NCBI RefSeq assembly: GCF_030123505.1
Contig: NZ_CP126115.1
Coordinates: forward strand, 2,122,001-2,186,000
Source: Neobacillus sp. YX16
GTDB taxonomy: Bacteria; Bacillota; Bacilli; Bacillales; Cytobacillaceae
Reading direction: 5' to 3'
DNA: 64,000 nucleotides
Shown: piece after piece, positions 25,501 to 33,084 of the stretch
How the letters are laid out: each line of letters starts with the position of its first letter
Numbering within the stretch: position 1 is the first letter of the stretch
Position numbers and translations under genes: made by a program
The notes under the pieces: generated by a model
The model's database searches: none
The model's input: the letters and a program-made list of their open reading frames with translations, nothing else
Told to the model about the DNA's origin: nothing

Positions 25501-26684
25501 CTTATCAAGATTCTTTTTGGCCAACAGCTGAATTTTTCCCAAATGCAAATGGTGAATTTAAATTTGGTGTCCTACCAGAAGAATATGCAAGCTATCCAAC
25601 TAATGTAAGAATCTATACTTATGATTACGCTACAGCAGGAAATCCGACTTTCCCAGAGTTTACTTTTATTAATAAAGGAGCTCAATATTCTACAATTAAA
25701 CCAAATACAAAAGGTGTAAGTCTTGGATCGGAGTTTGTAAATACATTTACGGTTCAAAACGCGCAAGATTTAACAAGTGCATCTGTAACAATCGATGTCC
25801 CTAATTTCTATAAAGTTGTAGACGCTAAGCCATCAAAACAGCTAGAAGATCTTGCAAAGAAAAATAATTGGACTATTCGTGTTGCAAAGCCACAAATTAC
25901 AGAAAGCACTTGGTCTAATATTTCAGCATTTGCTGTCGATATTTCAGACAAAAAGACACAATTACCAGTTTCAATTACTGGTGATATTGATTTATTGGAT
26001 ATTACATTAAAAGTAGTCGATGACCATAATTACATGGTAGAAAGTACATTCTATTATCAAGAATCTTCATATCAAACAAGCTCTGGTAGTAAATCATCTT
26101 TACCAACCTTTGCTGAAAAGTTTAAATTCCACTCTCAGCACTCATGGGTAGAAGGTTACTTTCATGGTGAAGCAGTTAATTTTGACAACTACGATTTAGA
26201 TTATTCAAGGATTGGGACAAAAGCTTATCTGGTTGATAAAAACGGTAAAAAGTACCCTGCGGATATTTCAGAAAAAGGGTATATGACGGTTACGGATATT
26301 CCTGCAACGAAAGATGAATATAGGTTAATCGTAGATATCCCTGGTCATTTCCTATATAGTAAAAAATTAACTTTAAGCAGGACAATTGATGGAAAAGTCC
26401 AAGGCAATTTCTATACTGTATATACGGATACGGCTGCTGCTGGAGATGTCAACGGAGATCATGTAATCGATATTTATGACGCAAAGCTTATTGCAAACAA
26501 TGCTGGAGTTTCAGGGGAAAGATTGAAAGAAGATCTTAACAAGGATGGAGTCGTTGACATTATTGATTTTAACTTTGTGGAAAAGAACTTCATGTCCATC
26601 AATCCATACTTCCCAACGTCCAATAAACCAGTTGAAAAAACAGGCAGACTTACTCTAGAAGACTTAAAAGCTCGTTTTAATTAA
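22542..26684 (+). CDS. Secreted subtilisin-type (S8) protease with PA and dockerin-like domains
   Basis: 1380 residues. Signal peptide about 1-34; an I9-like propeptide region (about 70-185); S8 catalytic domain with D226 (VLDTGID), H279 (EHGTHVAG) and S599 (GTSMATPHVAG), with a PA-type insert between the His and Ser (about 400-540). Long beta-rich C-terminal modules follow. Near the end, residues about 1301-1355 carry two DxNxDxxxDxxD calcium loops (GDVNGDHVIDIYDAKLI and EDLNKDGVVDIIDFNFV), a dockerin type I-like pair. The organisation resembles large cell-surface proteases of the Vpr/lactocepin kind. AAGGAG precedes the ATG. Confidence 0.92.
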   Translation: MKNRKKQFLNVMVSGVIASGLLTSYLMPQQKSYAISNSTESILKGLSEEQRQSIKRLTPQEGFIIDPSLLSLKDRTANVIVEFKTAPVENAQQSKTKGTSKNKAEKIKGEQEYFKQRLTEMFKKKEELNQNIKENSLQYQIKQTYQNVFNGMAMTIPTSEINTLLETGVVKRIWKDNVVSLPKNESTTTQEPTTGKVIPPALPHIGVDRLHTEGVKGQGIKVGVLDTGIDYNHPDLKDVYKGGYDFVENDSDPMETTREQWLASGQPESINGSAYYTEHGTHVAGTIASNPKNDVEYAMTGVAPNVDLYAYRVLGEYGSGYDSSVIAGIERAVEDGMDVINLSLGNGNNHSLDATSVAINNAALKGVIPVIAGGNAGPNPGTLGSPGASPLAITVGASDVPTDIPTVKASLADISVQNTLMGHGLGKDYLQLIDKEYDVVEVGIGTEEDYTDKNVNGKVALIARGEISFDEKIRRAHEKGAVAVLIYNNIDGEIPFFLGENHGYIPTFKMLHADGVKLSEKLKADPTAKLKITDLQSNMTTGDVLADFSSRGPVSNNFDIKPDVVAPGVSTFSTVPEYINSPEDGVDYSSGYASLSGTSMATPHVAGVAALLLQTHPDYSVADVKAALMNTADPLKGRTYNVNEVGAGRVDAYEAVHNTTLFEVQNKTTTLDENGLKIEIDDISGSIPFGSIAQSSETQNRGTSISIKNLSSELETYHTRVEFLTIDGVSKEAGKNDVTVQLPSSIEVNGNESKNINAEISIPANAEFGVYEGYIYIENESKTAEYQIPFHVRYAKPGFEKLEFFKHAITNDLSNFHPYIEPFTPVSFKLNSHMKTIDVVVSDLNGKPIGFYGTFNLENAAVDTDYFIFFGFSGEVKHFTGDPNKPLALEYEPLKEGKYIVSYIGTGVDGKTYKIDNDMVIDNTAPTLEFDKKTGIQELSSSDLTTESYDGQDYTAYWVHGKLYDDTIDYLKSRGHDITQEANTAYAYQDSFWPTAEFFPNANGEFKFGVLPEEYASYPTNVRIYTYDYATAGNPTFPEFTFINKGAQYSTIKPNTKGVSLGSEFVNTFTVQNAQDLTSASVTIDVPNFYKVVDAKPSKQLEDLAKKNNWTIRVAKPQITESTWSNISAFAVDISDKKTQLPVSITGDIDLLDITLKVVDDHNYMVESTFYYQESSYQTSSGSKSSLPTFAEKFKFHSQHSWVEGYFHGEAVNFDNYDLDYSRIGTKAYLVDKNGKKYPADISEKGYMTVTDIPATKDEYRLIVDIPGHFLYSKKLTLSRTIDGKVQGNFYTVYTDTAAAGDVNGDHVIDIYDAKLIANNAGVSGERLKEDLNKDGVVDIIDFNFVEKNFMSINPYFPTSNKPVEKTGRLTLEDLKARFN

Positions 26685-26768
26685 TCAATGATTCTCAAAA
26701 AGAAAACTCTCTTCATTTTTGGTAGCGGGTTTACTTCTGGGGTGTAAACAAGGAAATAACAAACCAAA

Positions 26769-26808
26769 ACACACGCTATTTCACACAAGAAATAGCGTGT
26801 GTATTTTT
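26769..26808 (+). terminator. Terminator of the protease gene
   Basis: Perfect 14-bp stem ACACACGCTATTTC / GAAATAGCGTGTGT followed by ATTTTT, 85 bases after the stop. Confidence 0.8.
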
Positions 26809-26977
26809 GTTGATATATTAAGGTTTAAAGTATTTTTAAGCGTAAATACAAACACAAATTCACAAGGCAATTCGCAAGACTGAAATAATTATTGTAGTGT
26901 CTGTGATTTTAATGAGAATTACGGTGAAGTCTGACCAGGTTTAACTGGAAAAGGCAATGGGATATAATTTTTAGTTA

Positions 26978-27103
26978 AGGCTGTGTTAAAGGTAAATGTT
27001 GATTTTTGGAACAATGTTGATTTGTGCGGAAGGCGCGAGACTCCTGCAGGAGGCTTCCCGAACCGCCTGGAGCACAAATCAACAGCCAGGTTTAACTCAG
27101 CCT
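26978..27103. repeat. MITE-like palindromic element A
   Basis: Terminal inverted repeats AGGCTGTGTTAAA / TTTAACTCAGCCT (one mismatch) enclose a second perfect inverted pair TGTTGATTTGTGC / GCACAAATCAACA. The GC-rich core (GCGGAAGGCGCGAGACTCCT...) is a sequence type I recall as dispersed in Bacillus genomes. No protein is encoded. Element B at 34411-34809 has matching ends. Confidence 0.6.
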
Positions 27104-27116
27104 AAGTTAAAGAATC

Positions 27117-27310
27117 AAGCTGCCAAAAAGGTGGCTTTTTCTAATTGTATTAACGTGGCAGTTTAGTGGAAAAGTCCAGATTGATCGTTGTTCAGCAATC
27201 GGGCCATTTAGTGAAGAACAAAGAAATTTATCTACTTTTGTAATTTAATACGGTGTTGCTATGTATGTGGAGTTCATACTTAAAACGATCTTCAAGTCGA
27301 AGATCGTTTT
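27117..27310. terminator. Two hairpins in the gap after element A
   Basis: AAGCTGCC / GGTGGCTT with a T run (27117-27140), and a perfect 12-bp stem AAAACGATCTTC / GAAGATCGTTTT (27282-27310). No gene is visible between them; they may be terminators of lost genes. Confidence 0.45.
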
Positions 27311-27397
27311 AACATAAAAAATCTTACTATTATGCCAAAATGTAGTTCCCTCACAAGCGCACCTTTTTATAATATTAAAAAGGAGTTCGATGACAAA

Positions 27398-27583
27398 ATG
27401 GAGATCATCTCCGTTTATTTAATTATCGGTGTATTGATTAGTACATCAATTTATGCGGTGGCAGATTTTCGACCTAGGTATTTCTTTTTTGCATTGTGCA
27501 TTGCCTGGTTACCTTTAATATTCATTGGAATAATAATAAATTTATTTATGGATTTAGAAGAAATTTCCAATAAATTAAACTGA
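27398..27583 (+). CDS. Small two-span membrane protein, unknown
   Basis: 61 residues from the ATG at 27398 (AGGAG at 27381-27385; spacing is long at 12). Two hydrophobic segments (about 4-20 and 30-52) are separated by the short polar ADFRPRY stretch. An upstream in-frame ATG at 27332 has no ribosome site. The last 38 bases overlap the convergent mraY-like gene. No family is recognised. Confidence 0.4.
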   Translation: MEIISVYLIIGVLISTSIYAVADFRPRYFFFALCIAWLPLIFIGIIINLFMDLEEISNKLN

Positions 27584-28556
27584 TAAAAGCACAAAACCAA
27601 GAAATAAACCCAAAAACTGTGACAATTGTAGTTTCGGACCACCCATATTTTAAGCCAAAGTGATAGTGAATGGGTGTCATTCTGAAAATACGCTTATGCG
27701 TAAGTTTAAATGACGAAACTTGTAAAATAACCGAAAGTTGTTCAGCAAAATATATAAAGAACAAAATAGGAATTAAAATTTCAACTTTCTCAAGAACAGC
27801 AAGAAATGAAAGCGATCCCCCTATCGCTAGTGATCCCGTATCTCCCATGAAAGCTTTGGCTGGATATATGTTATAAATGAGAAAGCCGAGTAAACATCCA
27901 ATCATAATTAAACAAAAGATTTGCACCTCTGATCTGTCTGAAACCATAAAAAAGAAAAAGTATGTTGGGATTGCAACAACTCCTAAAAGGCCATCTAATC
28001 CATCCGTGAAATTTATGGCATTTGCAGAACCTACGACAAATAAGGTAATGACAATAACATATACCACCATTGGAAGATTTAAGGAAATAGTATTATTAAT
28101 AGTAATGCTGGTGTCTACGCCTAGTTCCTTGATCACGTAAAAAAGCAAAGTACCAGTAAAAATAAATTGAAAAATAAGTTTGGTCTTACCAGATACCCCT
28201 CCCGGATCTTGACGAGAAGCTTTCCAAAAATCATCCAAAAAGCCAACAAAACTAAAAAGAATGTAGGTAGTAGACAAGAAATACATTAATGGAGTAGGTG
28301 AAAAAAGAATGGATACTATAATTCCTACAAAAAGAATTATTCCAAACATTAACGGAGTGCCATTTTTTAACTGATGATCGGAAGGAAGTTCTTTTCTTAT
28401 CGGTTGAATGAGTCTAAGTTTTTTCAAAACAGCAATTAATAGTGGAGATAAAATTGCAACAACTACAAAAGCAATTAACGCTGGGATTATTTGATCTCTC
28501 AATTTTCCTTTTCTCCTTTTCTCATTATTATCAATAATAAGTTCGATAAAACTCAT
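27546..28556 (-). CDS. mraY: MraY-family phospho-MurNAc-pentapeptide translocase (extra copy)
   Basis: 336 residues with about ten membrane segments. MraY signatures are present: FVGFLDDFWKASRQDPGGVS (the DDF/K motif), NAINFTDGLDGL, AFMGDTGSLAIGG and the HxHxH-like MTPIHYHFGLKYGW. The enzyme transfers phospho-MurNAc-pentapeptide to undecaprenyl phosphate to make lipid I. It stands alone, outside any division/cell-wall cluster, so it is probably a second copy, perhaps spore-specific or conferring resistance to MraY inhibitors (inference). The N-terminus (MSFIELIIDNNEKRRKGKLR) is longer and more charged than usual. Confidence 0.87.
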   Translation of the reverse strand: MSFIELIIDNNEKRRKGKLRDQIIPALIAFVVVAILSPLLIAVLKKLRLIQPIRKELPSDHQLKNGTPLMFGIILFVGIIVSILFSPTPLMYFLSTTYILFSFVGFLDDFWKASRQDPGGVSGKTKLIFQFIFTGTLLFYVIKELGVDTSITINNTISLNLPMVVYVIVITLFVVGSANAINFTDGLDGLLGVVAIPTYFFFFMVSDRSEVQIFCLIMIGCLLGFLIYNIYPAKAFMGDTGSLAIGGSLSFLAVLEKVEILIPILFFIYFAEQLSVILQVSSFKLTHKRIFRMTPIHYHFGLKYGWSETTIVTVFGFISWFCAFISLIYWKFLLNP

Positions 28557-28670
28557 TCATTTCCTCTATTCCAAACAATCCAATATTTTGGGTTACCTTC
28601 ATAGGAAGCGGTAAAAGTAATTACTTATCGTTGCATACGATTGATTGAGTTTTAGATAAGGATTGATTTT

Positions 28671-28751
28671 ATGAATTCAAGAGTCCCCATACCAGTACTT
28701 AAACGATGGGGTGCTTTAGTTTATGAAGTAAATAAAAATAAAAAGACTTAG
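28671..28751 (+). CDS. Possible 26-codon ORF
   Basis: AAGGA eight bases before ATG; the frame begins MNSRVPIPVLKRWGALVYEV and ends in a basic tail. Its stop lies inside the hairpin at 28740-28776. It could be chance. Apart from this and the hairpin, the gap 28557-28916 shows no gene. Confidence 0.2.
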   Translation: MNSRVPIPVLKRWGALVYEVNKNKKT

Positions 28752-28776
28752 AGGAGATTTTCTTCTATGTCTTTTT
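28740..28776 (-). terminator. Probable terminator of the LysR gene
   Basis: AAAAAGAC / GTCTTTTT stem with further internal pairing (TAGA / TCTA). A-rich on the left, so T-rich after it on the minus strand. Confidence 0.5.
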
Positions 28777-28916
28777 GATGTGAATTTAACTGTGAATCTG
28801 ATCACAGAAACTATGTAATTTTTCTTGCGATGTGATTTGCTTATTGTCGTTTTTGCACTTCATAAGTAAACCTAACATTTTTGGAAGGGAGTTTTCTTTA
28901 ACATTTATCATTAAGA

Positions 28917-29828
28917 TCAATAGGCCTGCATTCGGGAATGGAAATTAAAATGTTCTAAAAACCTCTTTGTGTTTATCGAAAAATGATTATTCTCCGAGCG
29001 TACCCAGCCTACACCTATCTTTTCTTGTTCGTAATTTATGATGTCGATAGGAACGATATCGCCGCTTACTACATAAGGATCATTTTTGTGAGAAAAGTCT
29101 GGCCCGAAGCTGATACCTAATCCCTCTAAAATCGCCTTTTTTATGACTTCGGTATTATCAGAGGTAAATAAAATATTCATAGGACCAAAATTACTTATTA
29201 AATCATTGGCAAAGCGTTTCACATAATCTCCATTATATAGAATCACATTTTGAGACATTAATTGTTGGGGAGTGATCGATTTAGTTAACGCTAAAGGTGA
29301 CGTTTTACTGACATACACCTTCATCTCTCCTTCAAGTATGACTTCAAATCGTAAATCATTTCTTTTTTTTATTAATTCCTCGTAGATTGTGATGAGGCCA
29401 ATATCAATCTGGTTATTTTCGACATGTTCAATAATGTGCTGTGTGCTTTTTTCCGAGATTTCTATATTCACATTTGGGAAAGCGTTTTTAAAGGAAGATA
29501 AAGGTTCTAACAGGAACAACATAAAGCCAGGGATCGATGATAACTTTAAATTCCCTGAAATGACACTGTTGAAAGATTGGGCTTCCTCTTTAAATTCTTG
29601 AAGTCTAACTAATACCTCGTATGCCTTTTTAATTAACGTTTTGCCTTCAGGAGTTGGAACGGCGCCAAGTCGTCGGTGACGAGTAAATAGTTTAACACCC
29701 AACTCATCTTCTAATCTAGTAATCGATTGACTGATACCCGATTGTGAAACATGGAGCTTTTCTGCTGCTATTGAAATCGATCCTGTTTCTGCAACCTTTA
29801 CAATGTATTCCAATTGTTCAATATGCAT
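28917..29828 (-). CDS. LysR-family transcriptional regulator
   Basis: 303 residues with an N-terminal winged HTH (MHIEQLEYIVKVAETGSISI AA EKLHVSQSGISQSI, residues 1-60) and a two-lobe effector-binding domain (about 90-295). It is divergent from the acyl-CoA ligase gene, and a perfect LysR box lies between them. It probably controls the alkyl/acyl catabolic operon and itself. The effector might be a fatty acid, alcohol or acyl-CoA (inference). A copy of its last codons and trailer lies at 11340-11450. Confidence 0.92.
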   Translation of the reverse strand: MHIEQLEYIVKVAETGSISIAAEKLHVSQSGISQSITRLEDELGVKLFTRHRRLGAVPTPEGKTLIKKAYEVLVRLQEFKEEAQSFNSVISGNLKLSSIPGFMLFLLEPLSSFKNAFPNVNIEISEKSTQHIIEHVENNQIDIGLITIYEELIKKRNDLRFEVILEGEMKVYVSKTSPLALTKSITPQQLMSQNVILYNGDYVKRFANDLISNFGPMNILFTSDNTEVIKKAILEGLGISFGPDFSHKNDPYVVSGDIVPIDIINYEQEKIGVGWVRSENNHFSINTKRFLEHFNFHSRMQAY

Positions 29829-29849
29829 CGTTTTCTCCCTTTTGATATA

Positions 29850-29872
29850 GAAGTTCAGCTTATATTAACTTC
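29850..29872. promoter_or_regulatory. LysR box (T-N11-A) in the divergent promoter
   Basis: GAAGTT-N11-AACTTC, a perfect dyad with the T-N11-A core expected for LysR regulators, located 21 bases from the LysR start and 93 bases before the ligase start. It is followed by an AT-rich stretch (TTATATATATAATAAATT) suited to a promoter. Confidence 0.65.
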
Positions 29873-29965
29873 ATTATTGGTTGATTTATTTAAGTGTAAA
29901 TTATATATATAATAAATTCAAGCAATTAATAATTTTCTAAATAATTACAAAAGGAGGAAGAGAAT

Positions 29966-31477
29966 ATGAATTTAAATGAGAATTTAAAGGACAGTGCAGC
30001 AAGATTTCCAAATCGCACCGCTTATACGTTTCTGAATGAAAGTACGACGTATGCAGAACTTGATAGTTTTGTAGATTCTGCTGCGTCCGGGTTATCTGCT
30101 GGAGGCATCAAAAAAGGAGATAGAGTAGCGATCATGCTAGGGAATTGTCCAGAGTTTATAATTGCTTACTATGGGATTCTTCGAGCAGGTGCAGTGGTTG
30201 TCCCAATAAATCCTGCCTATACTTCAGGAGAAATTTCCTATATTTTATCGAATAGCCAAGCAAAAGCTGTGATTTCCGATTCGTCTTTAGAAGCGACAAT
30301 ATCTCCATTGAGAGAGAAACTAGAAAATTTGAAAATGGTTATCTACACAGATTCAATCGAGTTCGAATGGGCTTGGGAGCGTCTAATTCAAGAACCAAAC
30401 GAAAAAAATGAAAGCCCTTCCATTGAAGAAAATGATTTGGCGGTCATTCTTTATACTTCCGGCACAACAGGTAAACCGAAAGGCGCCATGCTATCCCATC
30501 GAAACATGGCTTCCAATGCTGCTTCGATGTCCAAGCTTACAGAGTTCACCGAAGAAGATCGTATCATTGCGGTTCTTCCCATGTTTCATGTGTTTTGTAT
30601 AGCTACTTGCATTAACATTCCGATAGCCTGCGGGGCAGCCATTGTCATTGTTCCTAAATTTAGCCCAACCGAAGTGATAAACAGTATTAGAAGCGAGAAA
30701 GCGACTTTATTTGCCGGAGTTCCGACCATGTTTAGTTTTCTGTTACAGGTGCCAGGAGCGACCGCAGAAGATTTTTCATCAATTCGGGCTTGTTTTTCAG
30801 GCGGTGCCTCGATTCCTGTTGAATTATTACATAGATTCGAAGAGAAGTATGAGGTTTCCATTTTAGAGGGGTATGGTCTTTCTGAAACGGCTCCCGTGAC
30901 AGCCTTCAATCCGTTACGAGGAATACGCAAACCAGGTTCTGTTGGTATAGATATACCGGAAGTAAAGAATAAAGTTGTCGATCACAATGGGATAGAAGTT
31001 CCAAGAGGAGAAATCGGTGAATTAATTGTAAAAGGTCCTAATGTGATGATGGGGTATTTAGGAATGCCAGATGCTACATCTTCAGCTTTGAGTGACGGGT
31101 GGTTTTACACAGGTGATTTGGCTCGAATGGATGATGAAGGATACATTTATATCGTTGACCGGAAAAAGGATATGATCATCATTGGCGGATACAATGTTTA
31201 TCCGAGAGAAGTCGAGGAGGTATTATACCAACACCCGGCCATTGTGGAAAGTGCTGTGATCGGAATACCGGATAAAGAATACGGAGAAATCGTAAAGGCT
31301 TTCGTGGTAACGAATGATGAAAGCATTACGATGGATGACATCCTGTATTTCTGCCAAGACAAACTTGCCAAGTACAAGCTGCCAAAACAAGTGGAATTTA
31401 TGAAGGAATTACCTAAGAATAGCACAGGGAAGATCCTGAGAAGAGCATTGCGTGTAGAGCAAGTGGAAGTTAATTAG
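29966..31477 (+). CDS. Long-chain acyl-CoA ligase (AMP-forming)
   Basis: 503 residues of the ANL superfamily. P-loop ILYTSGTTGKPKGAML, A5 motif EGYGLSETAP, A7 GWFYTGDLARMDDEGYIYIVDRKKD, hinge IIGGYNVYPREVEE and C-terminal catalytic Lys in KNSTGKILRRAL are all present. It activates a fatty or other carboxylic acid to the CoA thioester through an acyl-adenylate. It is the first gene of the operon after the LysR box, with AAAGGAGGAAGAG before the ATG. In context it would activate the acid produced by the downstream dehydrogenases. Confidence 0.9.
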   Translation: MNLNENLKDSAARFPNRTAYTFLNESTTYAELDSFVDSAASGLSAGGIKKGDRVAIMLGNCPEFIIAYYGILRAGAVVVPINPAYTSGEISYILSNSQAKAVISDSSLEATISPLREKLENLKMVIYTDSIEFEWAWERLIQEPNEKNESPSIEENDLAVILYTSGTTGKPKGAMLSHRNMASNAASMSKLTEFTEEDRIIAVLPMFHVFCIATCINIPIACGAAIVIVPKFSPTEVINSIRSEKATLFAGVPTMFSFLLQVPGATAEDFSSIRACFSGGASIPVELLHRFEEKYEVSILEGYGLSETAPVTAFNPLRGIRKPGSVGIDIPEVKNKVVDHNGIEVPRGEIGELIVKGPNVMMGYLGMPDATSSALSDGWFYTGDLARMDDEGYIYIVDRKKDMIIIGGYNVYPREVEEVLYQHPAIVESAVIGIPDKEYGEIVKAFVVTNDESITMDDILYFCQDKLAKYKLPKQVEFMKELPKNSTGKILRRALRVEQVEVN

Positions 31478-31518
31478 TTTGATAGAGAATTTTTTAAAAA
31501 TAATAAGGAGGAATGGCT

Positions 31519-33039
31519 ATGAAAGCAGCTGTGCACACATTGGAATTTCCACTCTTTATAAACGGGGAATGGAAACCAGCGAAAAGCGGAGAAACATTTG
31601 AGGTAATAAACCCTGCAACCGGTGAAGTCGCAGCAAAGGTGGCGAAAGCCAGTAAAGAAGATGTGGAGATGGCTGTTTCATCTGCACGCGAGGCTTTTGA
31701 TTCGGGGGTATGGTCTAAAAAAACGCCTCGAGAACGTGCGAACGTACTCATCGAATTTGGAAACAAGATTATGGAACATGCAGAAGAATTGGGGTACTTA
31801 GAATCTATTAGTTCGGGGGCAACACTTCGCCGAATTTCAAATATGGACATCTTATCCATTGTCGATCTCTTACAGCAAACAGCAAAGTTCACTGTAGAGT
31901 ATAACTATGTCGAAGCCTTACCTACTTTACCATTCCCTGGACCAAGCAATAACCAGGTCTGGAGGGAACCGATTGGAGTTGTTGCGGCAATTACCGCTTG
32001 GAATTTTCCAATGATCTTGGCTATGTGGAAATTGGCTCCGGCGCTGGCAATGGGGAACTCTATTGTGGTCAAACCAGCATCCAATACGCCATTATCTACC
32101 TTGAAATTAGCAGAATTGGCTGCTGAAGCAGGAATACCTGCAGGTGTATTCAATGTTGTATCTGGTCCAGGAGCAAGCATTGGAGAAGCACTTGTGACTC
32201 ATCCAAGTGTAGACAAAGTTGCTTTTACCGGATCTACAGAAGTCGGCAGCCGCATTATGCAGATGGCAGCCGGAACGGTGAAACGCGTGACTCTTGAGTT
32301 AGGTGGGAAATCACCAGCAATCGTATTGCCGGATGCAGACTTGAGCATTACCATTCCAGGCATATTATTCGGATTCTTATCACACTCTGGTCAAATTTGT
32401 GAGTCAGGCACACGTCTTCTAGTACATGATTCCATTTATGAACAAGTCATTGAACAATTATCGAACCTTGCAGGTACCATTACAATTGGAGATCCATTAG
32501 ATATCGCGACAGGTATGGGTCCTCTAGTATCACAGCAACAATTGGATACCGTCCTTTCTTATATTGAAACCGGTATTCAAGAAGGGGCGCGATTGGTTTG
32601 CGGCGGAAAGCGTAGAATCGTAGAAGCATTTGAAAATGGATATTTTGTTGAACCTACCATTTTTGCAGATGTTCATAATGATATGAAGATTGCTAGGGAA
32701 GAAATATTTGGTCCTGTTCTCTCCGTTATTCGTTACTCCACTGTTGAGGAGGCAATTGAAATAGCGAATGATACGATTTATGGATTGGCAGGTGGAGTTT
32801 GGTCTAAGGATGTGAATAAAGCAATGCAAATCTCACGTGAATTGAAGGCTGGTACGATTTGGATTAATGATTGGCACATGCTCCGAAGTGATGCGCCATT
32901 TGGCGGATACAAGCAAAGCGGTTTTGGCCGGGAACTAGGACGCCATGCCTTAGATGAATATTCTCAAGTCAAACATGTTCACTGCTCACTTGTGCCTGAA
33001 GTTAGCAAAAGAGCATGGTATCAAATGTTATTGGGATAA
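31519..33039 (+). CDS. NAD(P)-dependent aldehyde dehydrogenase
   Basis: 506 residues from the ATG at 31519 (AAGGAGG seven bases upstream; the ATG at 31513 is too close). ALDH motifs: AITAWNFPM (Asn stabilising the oxyanion), GSTEVG (cofactor), VTLELGGKSP (general-base Glu), GQICESGTRLL (nucleophilic Cys) and EEIFGPVLSVI. It oxidises an aldehyde to the acid. It follows the ligase gene by 41 bases and precedes the alcohol dehydrogenase gene by 45, fitting an alcohol-aldehyde-acid-CoA series. Confidence 0.9.
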   Translation: MKAAVHTLEFPLFINGEWKPAKSGETFEVINPATGEVAAKVAKASKEDVEMAVSSAREAFDSGVWSKKTPRERANVLIEFGNKIMEHAEELGYLESISSGATLRRISNMDILSIVDLLQQTAKFTVEYNYVEALPTLPFPGPSNNQVWREPIGVVAAITAWNFPMILAMWKLAPALAMGNSIVVKPASNTPLSTLKLAELAAEAGIPAGVFNVVSGPGASIGEALVTHPSVDKVAFTGSTEVGSRIMQMAAGTVKRVTLELGGKSPAIVLPDADLSITIPGILFGFLSHSGQICESGTRLLVHDSIYEQVIEQLSNLAGTITIGDPLDIATGMGPLVSQQQLDTVLSYIETGIQEGARLVCGGKRRIVEAFENGYFVEPTIFADVHNDMKIAREEIFGPVLSVIRYSTVEEAIEIANDTIYGLAGGVWSKDVNKAMQISRELKAGTIWINDWHMLRSDAPFGGYKQSGFGRELGRHALDEYSQVKHVHCSLVPEVSKRAWYQMLLG

Positions 33040-33084
33040 TCCAGATTCATTTATTAATAAAAATCTAAAAAAGCAGGTGATTCT

